Assembly: GCA_031551695.1 (NCBI GenBank)
Contig: JAVBNG010000003.1
Span: 41,599-105,598 of the forward strand
DNA length: 64,000 nucleotides
Reading direction: 5' to 3'
Origin: JAAYCI01 sp031551695
GTDB lineage: Bacteria > Bacillota > Clostridia > Oscillospirales > Ruminococcaceae
Shown here: piece after piece, positions 16,621 through 24,336 of the stretch
How the letters are laid out: each line of letters begins with the position of its first letter
How positions within the stretch are numbered: the first letter of the stretch is position 1
Position numbers and translations under genes: made by a program
Notes under the pieces: model-generated
Database searches by the model: none
What the model was told of the DNA's origin: nothing
What the model saw: the letters and a program-made list of their open reading frames with translations, nothing else

Positions 16621-17877
16621 ATGCGGCAAGTGGAGCTGCTTGCGCCCGCGGGCGACGCTGAAAGCCTGGCCTTTGCGCTGGCCTACGGTGCCGACGCGGT
16701 GTACGTGGGTGCGAAAGAATTTGGCATGCGCGCCGCAAGCGCCAATTTTACCGACTTCGAATTATTTGCCGCGGCGGAAGAAACACACCGCCGCGGCAAA
16801 TTGTTGTACCTCACGTTAAACACCTTGCCCACGAACGAAGAGATGGACCGCCTGCCAAACCTGGTGCAGGCGGCGGCAGATGCCGTGGTGGACGCGTTTA
16901 TCGTGGCGGACCTGGGTGTTTTGGAAACGGTGAAACGCGTTGCGCCGGGGGTAGACATCCATTTTTCCACCCAGGGCGGCATCGCAAACTGGGTGGCGGC
17001 TGAAGCGGCTTACCGCCTTGGCGCGTCGCGGGTGGTGCTGGCGCGGGAACTGTGCCTTGAAGACATTGCGGAGATACGGAAAAAAGCCCCGGCGGAGCTG
17101 GAATTGGAGGTGTTCGTGCACGGGGCCATGTGCATGAGCGTGTCCGGCCGGTGTTTGCTGTCGTCTTATTTGACAGGGCGTGACGCACCGCACAGCGCAC
17201 GGCGCGACGCCAACCGGGGCGCATGTGCCCAAAGCTGCCGTTGGAGCTATGCCTTGGTGGAGCAAAAACGGCGGGATGAGGCGTATGAGATTGGCGAAGC
17301 GGACGGTTTCAGCTATATTTTAAGCGCGGACGATCTGTGCGCCGCGCCGTTTTTGGGCCGTGTGCTGGAAGCCGGAGCAACGTCTTTGAAAATTGAGGGC
17401 CGCGCCAAGAGTTTTTACTACGTGGCCAGCGCCACGGCTGCCTACCGCAAAGCGCTGGACGCGGCGCTGGCGGCGCGGGGGGACAATGTTCCCTTCATCT
17501 GCCCCGATTTCACATTGGCTGAACTGGGCAAAACCAGCCACCGGCCTTTTTCCAGCGGCTTTTTCCTCGGGAAGGAAGGCGCCACCCAAAGCCCCTGGCA
17601 GGAGGGATATATCCGCCGGTGGCGGCCCGTGGCCGTAGTGGAAGAAACGCTGGAAGGCCGGGCGTTTTGCAAACAGCGGGGTAAGTTTTGCCTTGGGGAC
17701 GAACTGGAAGCATTGACGCCGGGCGGCCGGGTGTACCCATTTGCCCCGGCGGCCCTTTGGGATGAAAACGGCGGGGCCCTTGAAACGACCCCGCACACGA
17801 AGATGAGTTTTTCTATTTTGCTGCCGGAAGGGCTGGACTTGCCGCCGCTGAGTATTTTGCGAAAAAAAGCGGAGTAG
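16621..17877 (+). CDS. Peptidase U32 family protein (probable tRNA hydroxylation protein, TrhP-like)
   Basis: A 418-residue U32 protein beginning QVELLAPAGDAESLAFALAYGADAVYVG, the family N-terminal signature. The cysteine cluster (GAMCMSVSGRCLLSSYLTGRD, then RGACAQSCRWSY, quoted in parts) fits the U32 iron-sulfur/prephenate-binding group. Members of this branch (TrhP, YrrN/YrrO) are known to help form 5-hydroxyuridine at the tRNA wobble position; older names call them collagenases. The ATG at 16621 comes four bases after the mltG stop. A longer in-frame extension overlapping mltG is not needed. Confidence 0.88.
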   Translation: MRQVELLAPAGDAESLAFALAYGADAVYVGAKEFGMRAASANFTDFELFAAAEETHRRGKLLYLTLNTLPTNEEMDRLPNLVQAAADAVVDAFIVADLGVLETVKRVAPGVDIHFSTQGGIANWVAAEAAYRLGASRVVLARELCLEDIAEIRKKAPAELELEVFVHGAMCMSVSGRCLLSSYLTGRDAPHSARRDANRGACAQSCRWSYALVEQKRRDEAYEIGEADGFSYILSADDLCAAPFLGRVLEAGATSLKIEGRAKSFYYVASATAAYRKALDAALAARGDNVPFICPDFTLAELGKTSHRPFSSGFFLGKEGATQSPWQEGYIRRWRPVAVVEETLEGRAFCKQRGKFCLGDELEALTPGGRVYPFAPAALWDENGGALETTPHTKMSFSILLPEGLDLPPLSILRKKAE

Positions 17878-17898
17878 GCTGCGGATAAAGGCAGGCGG

Positions 17899-18033
17899 GT
17901 GGATTGGCACAAGCGGTTGGATTTTGCGGGACGTTTTGGCATGCGGGTCCTGTCACGGGGCATGTCCTCTCTACCAAAGCTGTGGTGGCAGCACAGGCGG
18001 CGGGAATGGCACGCTTTTGCGGCCAGCCGATGA
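17899..18033 (+). CDS. Possible 44-residue basic small ORF
   Basis: A GTG start at 17899 is preceded by AAAGGCAGG and opens a 44-codon frame, rich in Arg, Trp and His (contains DWHKRLDFAGRFGMRVLSR and LWWQHRRREWHAFAASR). It ends with TGA at 18031-18033. A 7-bp hairpin (GCCAGCC/GGCTGGC, 18022-18040) overlaps the stop but lacks a T tail. It begins 21 bases after the U32 stop, so it could be the last gene of that unit. There is no known family, and competing frames are open here on both strands, so this is a low-confidence call. Confidence 0.25.
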   Translation: MDWHKRLDFAGRFGMRVLSRGMSSLPKLWWQHRRREWHAFAASR

Positions 18034-18132
18034 GGCTGGCTTGCGGGCTTCGCTTTGTTCGTTCGAATACGCCCCACACCACCCGCTCCAAGCCTTACAG
18101 GAACAGTGCCGCGGTTTTCGCCGTCCCTACAC

Positions 18133-19131
18133 CTACAGCCCCTCCCATACCCGGCGCACATCCGTATGTTCCGCCGTAAAGGAACGCCCTTTCAGGCTGC
18201 ACAGCGCGCTGTCCGGCGGGATATCACCCGAAAAGCTGAGCCTGTAAGCCGCAAGGCACTGGCCTTTTTGTTTGGCGGCGGTGTTTTGTGCCGCATTGCC
18301 GTATTTTGCGTCGCCCAAAACAGGCGCGCCCAAAAATGCCAAATGCGCGCGGATTTGGTGCGTGCGGCCCGTCACCAGCCCAATTTCGCACAGGCAAAAG
18401 CCGTTCTTCTCTTCCAAAACATTCACCTTCGTGGCAATCTCCTTTGCGCCGGGGCTGGCTGTTTTGCTTACCGCCACGGTTTTGGCGGTTTTGTTGCGCA
18501 GCAGCCACGCCCGGTGCAGCCCAGCCGGTGGTGTGCCCACGGTGATGCACAGATAGCGTTTTTCCACCTGGCCTGCCCGGATGGCTGTGTTCATGGCGCG
18601 CAGGCTCCCGGCGGTTTTTGCCGCAATCACAAGGCCCTCGGTTCCAAAGTCCAGCCGGTTGCACAGGGCCGGGGCAAACAGCAGCTCATCCTCCGGGCGG
18701 TATTCGCCGCTTTCCATAAGCGCGGCGGTGAAAGCGCCCAGCAGGTCCGGCTTGCCGCTGCCGTCCGCGTGGCACAGCAGGCTTTTGGGTTTGTACAAAA
18801 CGGTAATACCTGCATCATCATACACGCGGGTGAGGGGGACGGCGGCTTTTTGGGGCAGGGTGCTCCCGCCGCTTTGCCCTGCGTGGCCGCGCGGCGCCTT
18901 GGCAAGAGCGCCCGGCGTGCTTGCGGCAAAAAACTCGTCGTTGATGTACAGCTGTATCACGTCGCCGGGGCCAAGGGTGTAGTTTTCCGGCGCTTTCCTG
19001 CCGTTCACCTTCACGCGCCCGTTGCGAAAGCCCTTGTGCATCAGGCTGGCGGGCAAAGTGGGGCACAGGCGCTGCACAAACCGCGAAAGCCGGGCGCCGC
19101 CGTCGTTCACGCCTGCTGTAAATTCCCTCAT
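18133..19131 (-). CDS. RluA-family pseudouridine synthase
   Basis: A 332-residue enzyme that isomerises uridine to pseudouridine in RNA. An N-terminal S4-like RNA-binding segment (RFVQRLCPTLPASLMHKGFRNGRVKVNGRK) precedes the catalytic domain. The catalytic motif reads NRLDFGTEGLVIAAK (HRLDxxTSG in most relatives, with the catalytic Asp present), followed by KRYLCITVG and VTGRTHQIRAHLAFLGAPVLGD. The ATG at 19131 with an AAAGGGGG site upstream is the natural start; the frame is open further but enters promoter sequence. It diverges from radC across 89 bp. The target RNA site (rRNA or tRNA) cannot be told. Confidence 0.88.
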   Translation of the reverse strand: MREFTAGVNDGGARLSRFVQRLCPTLPASLMHKGFRNGRVKVNGRKAPENYTLGPGDVIQLYINDEFFAASTPGALAKAPRGHAGQSGGSTLPQKAAVPLTRVYDDAGITVLYKPKSLLCHADGSGKPDLLGAFTAALMESGEYRPEDELLFAPALCNRLDFGTEGLVIAAKTAGSLRAMNTAIRAGQVEKRYLCITVGTPPAGLHRAWLLRNKTAKTVAVSKTASPGAKEIATKVNVLEEKNGFCLCEIGLVTGRTHQIRAHLAFLGAPVLGDAKYGNAAQNTAAKQKGQCLAAYRLSFSGDIPPDSALCSLKGRSFTAEHTDVRRVWEGL

Positions 19132-19220
19132 GGTGTGCAATACCCCCTTTTCGAAATGTGAAAAAACATGTACAATAAGAAGCCGGACCCATTTTGCACG
19201 GCGCAAGGAGATGAAACAGC

Positions 19221-19919
19221 TTGCCGAACGAGATCCACAAAGGCCACAGGAAACGCCTTCGCCAGCGCTTTTTGCAGCAGGGCCTTGATGGCTTTGCCGA
19301 GCACGAAGTGCTGGAACTGTTGCTGTTTTACGCCCAGCCCCGCGCGGACATGAACCCCATAGCCCACGCGCTCATCGACCGGTTCGGCAGCTTTGCAAAT
19401 GTGCTGGACGCCGACCCCGCGGAGCTTGCAAAGGTGAAAGGCGTGGGCAAAACCAGCATCGCGCTCATTAAGCTGGCGCCGGAACTTGGTAGGTATTACC
19501 TTGCCAGCCGCGGCAAAACAAACGACGTGCTGAACTCGACAGAGAGGGCTGGAACCTATTTCATCCCGCGGTTTTTGGGCAAGAAAACGGAAGAGGTGTG
19601 GATTGTGGCGCTGGACGACAAGCGCAAGGTCATCCGCCCTGCATGCATCTCAACCCACGGCATTGTGAACGCGGTGCATATCAGCATGCGCAAAATTGTC
19701 AGCGAGGCGCTTTCCGCCGATGCCGTGGGCGTGATTTTGGCGCACAACCACCCCGGCGGCAACGCCCTGCCGTCCGACAGCGACAAGCTGATTACCATGC
19801 AGGTGCACAGGGCGCTGGAGATGGTGAACGTGCAGCTGGTGGACCATATCGTGGTGGCGGACGACGACTTTGTATCCATGGCGGACAGCGGTTTTTTGCA
19901 GTATACAAAGGGTGGCTGA
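19221..19919 (+). CDS. radC: RadC-family (JAB/MPN) protein
   Basis: A 232-residue protein with an N-terminal helix-hairpin-helix (DADPAELAKVKGVGKTSIALIK) and a C-terminal JAB/MPN metalloprotease-like domain with the metal motif HNHPGGNALPSDSDKL. Called DNA repair protein by history; its biochemical role is unsettled. Start is TTG at 19221 with a good AAGGAG site six to ten bases upstream. It meets the GH25 gene tail to tail with only four bases between stops. Confidence 0.9.
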   Translation: MPNEIHKGHRKRLRQRFLQQGLDGFAEHEVLELLLFYAQPRADMNPIAHALIDRFGSFANVLDADPAELAKVKGVGKTSIALIKLAPELGRYYLASRGKTNDVLNSTERAGTYFIPRFLGKKTEEVWIVALDDKRKVIRPACISTHGIVNAVHISMRKIVSEALSADAVGVILAHNHPGGNALPSDSDKLITMQVHRALEMVNVQLVDHIVVADDDFVSMADSGFLQYTKGG

Positions 19920-19923
19920 CGGG

Positions 19924-20946
19924 CTATTCCGCCGCGTAATCCACAAAGCTGATGTTCATGTCCACGTCGCCTTCAATGCCGTCCACCGTGCCGCGCGGCG
20001 TATATTGCCACATTTCGAACTGGTAGGGGTAGTAAGGCTGCGGGCGGTATTGGGCGAACCATTTGGCATAGCCGTCCAACCGGTCCCACTCCATTTTGGC
20101 CAAAAACCAACTGACATTGCCATAGATCATGGGGGTATGGCCCGCCTCTTCAACCCGCCGGCAGAAGGCGATGGCGATGTCCGTGATTTCGGCGGCGGTA
20201 AGAGCCTGCGTTCGGTTGGGGCTTTCGGAAATCTCTTCCATATCGAACACGATGGGATAGTTCACGTCGTAGCCCTCAATGGCTGCCAAAACGAACTCCG
20301 CCTCTTCCACGGCTTCTTCGGCGTTCACGGCCTGGGAGAAGAAATACGCCCCCACAGGGATCTCCACAGCGGTTGCCCCCTCAAGATATGCCCCGAAGTA
20401 TTCGTCTTCCACAATTTCGCCGGTGCCGTAGCCCCGGTTTCCCGCGCGCAAAATGGCATAGCCCACGCCGGCGTCTTTCACTTTTTGCCAGTCGATGTCG
20501 CCCTGGTATTTAGACACGTCAATGCCAAAAATCCCGGTTTCTTCTCCGTTCTCCACATAACGTAACACGCCATTTTCATCTTTTTGCAGGTTATCCCAGT
20601 TGTAGGCGTGTTTCGGCCAGTTTTCATTCACGTCGGCATATACATGGTGCCCGCCGAACCAATAGACGATTTTATCGGGGAAAAGCTCCTGCAAAAAGTA
20701 GGAATCCACGCCATGCTTGTCCGCCAGGGCTTTCATATTGTCGATATAGTTTTGCAGTTCGTCCTCGTCCTCGCCGCCTTCGCCCATCACTTCAACTTGG
20801 TCTTCCGTTTCGGGAGGGGCGTCGACGGCGGCATCGTCACCTTGGGTGCCCGTCACCAGTACGCTGACAGCCGCGACCGAGAGAAACACCAGCAAAACAA
20901 TGTTCACGGCCATTAAAATATATATAAATCGTTTGGTTTTTTTCAT
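19924..20946 (-). CDS. GH25 muramidase (lysozyme), membrane-anchored
   Basis: A 340-residue cell-wall hydrolase. An N-terminal membrane helix (residues 7-31, RFIYILMAVNIVLLVFLSVA) is followed by an acidic linker of about 100 residues and a GH25 catalytic domain from about residue 138. That domain shows GIFGIDVSKYQGDIDW (first catalytic Asp), VGYAILRAGNRGYG, YPIVFDMEE (DxE pair) and a closing FEMWQYTPRGTVDGI. It probably cleaves the MurNAc-GlcNAc bond outside the membrane. It is monocistronic, convergent with radC. Confidence 0.9.
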   Translation of the reverse strand: MKKTKRFIYILMAVNIVLLVFLSVAAVSVLVTGTQGDDAAVDAPPETEDQVEVMGEGGEDEDELQNYIDNMKALADKHGVDSYFLQELFPDKIVYWFGGHHVYADVNENWPKHAYNWDNLQKDENGVLRYVENGEETGIFGIDVSKYQGDIDWQKVKDAGVGYAILRAGNRGYGTGEIVEDEYFGAYLEGATAVEIPVGAYFFSQAVNAEEAVEEAEFVLAAIEGYDVNYPIVFDMEEISESPNRTQALTAAEITDIAIAFCRRVEEAGHTPMIYGNVSWFLAKMEWDRLDGYAKWFAQYRPQPYYPYQFEMWQYTPRGTVDGIEGDVDMNISFVDYAAE

Positions 20947-21038
20947 GAGGTGTTCCTTTACAGGTGCTGCCGCGTGTGGCGGGTTTTAGTGTTTGCCTTT
21001 CTATTTAACCAGTAAATGCCGCTTTGTGCAAGAGGGCG

Positions 21039-21068
21039 TTGACATGGTGCGATGGCTTGTGGTAAACT
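21039..21068 (+). promoter_or_regulatory. Promoter for tRNA-His
   Basis: TTGACA (21039-21044), an 18-bp spacer and TAAACT (21063-21068), 25 bases ahead of the tRNA. Confidence 0.65.
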
Positions 21069-21092
21069 GTTTAAGCGCCTGTTGCGCAACAT

Positions 21093-21170
21093 GGTGGGTG
21101 TAGCTCAGTTGGTTAGAGTGTCGGATTGTGGTTCCGAAGGTCGTGGGTTCGACCCCCATTACCCACCCCA
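21093..21170 (+). tRNA. tRNA-His (anticodon GTG)
   Basis: The acceptor GTGGGTG pairs with TACCCAC. G-1 at 21093 faces C73 at 21167, the hallmark of histidine tRNAs. The T arm is GTGGG-TTCGACC-CCCAT, the anticodon arm CGGATTGTGGTTCCG has GTG in the loop, and CCA is encoded (21168-21170). Confidence 0.95.
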
Positions 21171-21188
21171 GCGGCCGAAAGGCCGGAT

Positions 21189-21221
21189 AAAAGCGAACCC
21201 CACGGTTCGCTTTTCTTTCAT
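21189..21221 (+). terminator. Terminator after tRNA-His
   Basis: AAAAGCGAACC (21189-21199) pairs with GGTTCGCTTTT (21204-21214), followed by a T-rich tail. Confidence 0.8.
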
Positions 21222-21270
21222 AAAAGCCCGCCGGTTACGGCGCGTTTTCCATAGATTTGCATCGGTTTAT

Positions 21271-21325
21271 TGGCCTGTCGGCAAGCGGTAAGCCACCAGA
21301 CTTTGACACTGGTGTTCCGAGGTTC
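21271..21325 (+). pseudogene. Truncated tRNA-Gln copy
   Basis: 55 bases that match the first three quarters of the neighbouring tRNA-Gln: same 5' acceptor start, D arm, CTTTGAC anticodon loop and the 5' half of the T arm. It stops at GAGGTTC exactly where the intact gene continues GAATCC. The anticodon stem has an A-A mismatch. The 3' T-stem and acceptor strand are absent and A/T-rich sequence follows. It is either a decayed tandem copy or the chromosomal half of a tRNA split by the mobile element. Confidence 0.75.
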
Positions 21326-21339
21326 TAAAAATTAAATAT

Positions 21340-21414
21340 TGGCCCGTCGACAAGTGGTAAGTCACATGACTTTGACTCATGCATTCGTAGGTTCGAATCC
21401 TGCCGGGCCAACCA
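21340..21414 (+). tRNA. tRNA-Gln (anticodon TTG), probable integration target
   Basis: The acceptor TGGCCCG pairs with CGGGCCA, the T arm is GTAGG-TTCGAAT-CCTGC, the anticodon stem is CATGA/TCATG around CTTTGAC, the discriminator is A and CCA is encoded (21412-21414). The integrase gene begins 114 bases downstream with its 3' end facing the tRNA, the usual layout at an ICE attachment site in a tRNA 3' end. Confidence 0.92.
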
Positions 21415-21445
21415 AAATCGGCATTTTGCCGGTTTCCCAATTTTT

Positions 21446-21482
21446 CCGCCATGTGGTTTTCCATGTGGCGGAAAAGTTTTTT
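21446..21482. terminator. Hairpin terminator between tRNA-Gln and integrase
   Basis: CCGCCATGTGG (21446-21456) pairs with CCATGTGGCGG (21461-21471), with two G-U pairs in one orientation and a TTTT loop. AAAAG then six T follow. It lies between the convergent tRNA-Gln and int genes. Confidence 0.6.
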
Positions 21483-21527
21483 CTAACACTTCTTTTTCTA
21501 ACACTTTTCTACACTTTTCTAACACTT
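21480..21527. repeat. Four short direct repeats TTTCTA(A)CACTT at the element end
   Basis: Copies at 21480-21491, 21495-21506, 21506-21516 (one A shorter) and 21516-21527, immediately beside the integrase stop and less than 115 bp from the tRNA. Tyrosine recombinases of the Tn916/lambda type bind short arm-site repeats at element ends, so these are candidate arm sites. Confidence 0.5.
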
Positions 21528-21528
21528 T

Positions 21529-22842
21529 CTACGATGCTTGCTGCGTAGAGCTCAAATCATCTTCAATCGTAAAGGCGATTTTGGACGATATTTTTTCGGA
21601 TGCGTTTTTCAGGCCATCCGTTCCAAGGTGGGAATACAGGTTGCCGGTAGTTGCGATGTCACTATGCCCCAGCCAAAGCTGTATTTCCTTCATATTGCAG
21701 CCATTGGCTACCAGCAAACTTGCTACCGAGTGCCTTGAATCGTGCAAGCGGTAGGCAGGCAGTCCCGCCTTTTCCAGCACAATGCTATTGTGCTTCGTAA
21801 CGGTTGTGGGGTAAATCAGAGTGCCATCGTTATTGATGCAAATATAGCCTTGTGGGTTAAAGCTGGGGCCAAATAGTGCTCGGAGCCCTCGCACCTTCGC
21901 AGCAACCCTTTTAATGTATTCTTCTGCGCCGGGGATGATTGGCAAAGTTCTGCGGCTTTTTTTCGTCTTTGTTATGTCCTTGCAAAGAAGGGCACCCTTT
22001 ACGGGCACAACGGTGTGCCGAATGCTAATGGTGTGATTCTCAAAATCAATAGCATCCAGTTTCAACCCCAGTGCTTCACTACGCCTTATTCCAAACAAGT
22101 ACATCAGTGTTAAAGGCACCTCGCAAATATCACCTTTGGCAGCCATCAGTATTTTGCCCATAGCGTCAGCGGAATGAAAATTTGCTGAATACTGATTGTT
22201 GGGTGGTGTGATAACGGCTGTTACAGGGCTGGTTTTAATTAGGCGGTTAAAGGCTGCATCTCGCAGAGATTTGCTCATTACTGCATGGCAGCGCCGCAGC
22301 GTTGTGGAAGAAATTTTGCCAGGGTGTCCGTCAAGCCGTGGACTTGCAAGGCAATGGTCATAGAATGTTTGCACATCATACGGTTCAAGGCTGGAAAGAG
22401 TAAAATTGAATTGCTTGAAATAAGGAAGAATGCGGCCTTGCATATTGGTGTTATACCCTTCCCAGGTATTTTCCTTTACCATGTGCCTCATGCGCTCAAT
22501 CCATTGTGCAAAATAGTCAACAAGCAATATTTTATCGCCGGGAAAGCCTGTTGATACAGGCGGGACGGCTGGGTTTGGTTCTGGCTGTTCGATTTCATCA
22601 ATAACCGGTACATTCGCTTTGATACTACAATTTTGGATTTCGCCGCCATTGTTCACTTTATAGAGAATATCGTCCTTCATATCCTCTGCCTTACGCTTGT
22701 TGTAGCCTTTGACCGGTAAACCCGTTGGCATCCATTTTGGTTTGCGCTTTCCGTCAACATAATGGTTGATAACCACATAATAATACTTATTTTTGACCTG
22801 TACACTGCCTGTAACTCTCTTTGTATTTTGGCAATCGTTCAT
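21529..22842 (-). CDS. int: Tyrosine recombinase (ICE integrase)
   Basis: A 437-residue site-specific recombinase. An N-terminal arm-binding part (SVQVKNKYYYVVINHYVDGKRK) is followed by a SAM-like core-binding domain (DYFAQWIERMRHMVKENTWEGY) and the catalytic domain. Catalytic residues are visible: Arg in LMYLFGIRRSEALGL, the HxxR box as LHDSRHSVASLLV, His in LWLGHSDIATT and the tyrosine nucleophile in GNLYSHL. The stop at 21529 lies next to the direct repeats and 114 bases from the tRNA-Gln end. It would integrate and, with Xis, excise the element. Transcribed toward the attachment site. Confidence 0.95.
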   Translation of the reverse strand: MNDCQNTKRVTGSVQVKNKYYYVVINHYVDGKRKPKWMPTGLPVKGYNKRKAEDMKDDILYKVNNGGEIQNCSIKANVPVIDEIEQPEPNPAVPPVSTGFPGDKILLVDYFAQWIERMRHMVKENTWEGYNTNMQGRILPYFKQFNFTLSSLEPYDVQTFYDHCLASPRLDGHPGKISSTTLRRCHAVMSKSLRDAAFNRLIKTSPVTAVITPPNNQYSANFHSADAMGKILMAAKGDICEVPLTLMYLFGIRRSEALGLKLDAIDFENHTISIRHTVVPVKGALLCKDITKTKKSRRTLPIIPGAEEYIKRVAAKVRGLRALFGPSFNPQGYICINNDGTLIYPTTVTKHNSIVLEKAGLPAYRLHDSRHSVASLLVANGCNMKEIQLWLGHSDIATTGNLYSHLGTDGLKNASEKISSKIAFTIEDDLSSTQQAS

Positions 22843-22926
22843 TTTTATGCTCCTTTCAGATTGCCCGATTTTGCTTCAAGTGAGATACACACACTTTAAC
22901 TCAGTAGGGCAATCTACACAAGCCTG

Positions 22927-23118
22927 TCAATGGGCACTGGCGCTTGTTTGCAAGAAATTGATTAGGCTTGTTTTGGGAATGATATATTTCCGGCCAACAC
23001 GCACATGCTTAATGGCCTCGTCTTGTAAAAGTTGGTAAACGGTTTGTCTGCCAATATGCAATATCTCACATAAGTGGTAGATGGTCAGCACATCAGGGTA
23101 GTCCTTCAACAGTTCCAC
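22927..23118 (-). CDS. xis: Excisionase / helix-turn-helix DNA-binding protein
   Basis: 63 residues with a winged-helix MerR/Xis-like fold: LTIYHLCEILHIGRQTVYQLLQDE is the HTH and HVRVGRKYIIPKTSLINFL the wing typical of the excisionase DNA-binding domain. Start is GTG with a GAGGTGAAGAA site. It lies 84 bp upstream of int on the same strand, the Tn916-like arrangement. It likely bends the ends of the element to favour excision. A large inverted repeat (23142-23213) sits directly upstream. Confidence 0.88.
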   Translation of the reverse strand: MELLKDYPDVLTIYHLCEILHIGRQTVYQLLQDEAIKHVRVGRKYIIPKTSLINFLQTSASAH

Positions 23119-23141
23119 TTCTTCACCTCAATCATAAGAAT

Positions 23142-23213
23142 ATATCAATACCACATGGACGGCGGCCACTTCCAACAGGAAATTGTGGCCGCCGTAGTAT
23201 CTGATATTGATAT
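23142..23213. repeat. Nested inverted repeat upstream of xis
   Basis: The inner arms ACGGCGGCCAC (23159-23169) and GTGGCCGCCGT (23185-23195) are a perfect 11-bp match. The outer arms ATATCAATA (23142-23150) and TATTGATAT (23205-23213) are a perfect 9-bp match. The structure lies in the presumed leader or operator region of xis on the minus strand. It has no T run, so it is not a standard terminator. Confidence 0.7.
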
Positions 23214-23632
23214 GTCATAGCCGGCTTGCCATGCTGTTTTGTGTATTCTTAAAGAAATAATGGCACGGCAAAGCCTGCTGTTGTTTTCTCTTTCGTCTGT
23301 GGCATATCCAGCGGCAGCGGGCTTGCTGCTCCATGAGCTCTCGCTCCCCCCGCAGCGCGCGGGAACCCCCCATTACAGTGACGTTGGCCGGGGTTAAGTA
23401 TCATAATCTGGCGCTGGTATCGCCTCAGCAGGGTTGCCAAACCCCGCCTGTCCTGTGGTGTTCTCGCTCTTGCCCGATTCGCTATGAACCGGGCTGTCGT
23501 TGCGCACCAAAGGACGCGGCCTTTCCCATTGCTGGGGACCGGTCGCCAAAAGTACCGAATATGCCATTATGCGGTTGTCAAGTTACAGTGAGGGAACGGC
23601 GGCGCCATGCTGCGCCGGGGGAAAATGTCCTC
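23214..23632. other. Non-coding stretch between xis region and sigma-like gene
   Basis: About 420 bases with no convincing gene. Frames open on the plus strand (for example 23333-23716) encode Pro/Cys/Arg-rich sequence without any family look and run into the sigma-like gene. A CGGCGC/GCGCCG hairpin lies near the end of the stretch. Length and GC richness suggest a structured transcript or leader, but I cannot name one. Confidence 0.4.
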
Positions 23633-24085
23633 TCACTTATAACCCCACAAATTCGAGCCGAAACCGAACCCATTTTCCAAAACTTCTTTTATTTTCTTTT
23701 TCGCCAGCTTGATTGACTTACGCACGGCCATGTCCGAAACGCCCTCCATGCGCGCTATTTCGGTCGCTGTATAGCCTTGGGCATACAGCCATATCCTTTG
23801 CCTTTGCGCCGGGTTCAAGAGGGCCAGAGCATCGCGCAGGGCTGTTTCCATCTGTCGGGTGTCCAGGGCATCGGCAACCGGGGTGGCAAAATTCAGTTCC
23901 CTCGCTTTTATTTCGCTCTCACCTTCCACATAACCGTCACCGTGGAGGTATCTGCAATCCTTTTCCAGCACCCTTTCCTTTTGGCGTTCCAGCCTCAAGA
24001 GTTCACGCGCTATCCGCTTGGGCAGCTTTTTGAAGTACACACGCTTAAAAGTTCCGTCCACAAACTCATAATCAATTCTTGTCAT
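23633..24085 (-). CDS. Sigma-70 region 4-like regulator of the element
   Basis: About 150 residues. The C-terminal half is a sigma-70 region 4-type HTH: ALALLNPAQRQRIWLYAQGYTATEIARMEGVSDMAVRKSIKLAKKKIKE (quoted only to mark it; the recognition helix is GVSDMAVRKS). No region 2 is visible, so it is the short sigma-like factor class found near xis in Tn916/Tn1549 relatives, thought to switch ICE genes on. The start at 24085 (ATG) is chosen from a GAGG site nine bases upstream; ATG 24094 and GTG 24103 are in frame. Upstream lies a promoter with two LytTR-type repeats shared with agrD. Confidence 0.82.
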   Translation of the reverse strand: MTRIDYEFVDGTFKRVYFKKLPKRIARELLRLERQKERVLEKDCRYLHGDGYVEGESEIKARELNFATPVADALDTRQMETALRDALALLNPAQRQRIWLYAQGYTATEIARMEGVSDMAVRKSIKLAKKKIKEVLENGFGFGSNLWGYK

Positions 24086-24126
24086 GCCATCCATCCGCCT
24101 CACACCAATTTTTTGCGCATATTGGC

Positions 24127-24195
24127 ATGATAGCCAAGTTCAGCCCCTCGTGGTGCCGAGTTCGTATATTCGGTTGGTTTTAGTGTATATACGGC
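24127..24195 (-). promoter_or_regulatory. Candidate LytTR (AgrA)-activated promoter of the sigma-like gene
   Basis: Read on the minus strand: a distal repeat GCCGTATATACACTA (24195-24181), then a proximal repeat ACCGAATATACGAAC (24174-24160), first bases 21 bp apart. A -10 box TATCAT (24132-24127) begins 42 bp after the proximal repeat start. There is no good -35, as expected of an activator-dependent promoter. The proximal copy matches the agrD-promoter repeat in 13 of 15 positions and the distal copy in 11 of 15. Confidence 0.65.
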
Positions 24196-24336
24196 CGTGC
24201 AAAATCACGCCCTGCAACTAGAGGTTGATAAAACATCAATCTCCAGTTGGTTATATTCTGCCCTTGCACAAGGTAAAATATAAGTAGAGTTGATACAAAA
24301 CTTCGCTTATGGTGCCGCTTGAAATGGGGTGATAGA

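Noticed and set aside
23333..23716. 127-codon plus-strand frame in the xis-sigma gap
   Set aside because: No good ribosome site, Pro/Cys/Arg-rich without motif, and it runs antisense into the sigma-like gene.
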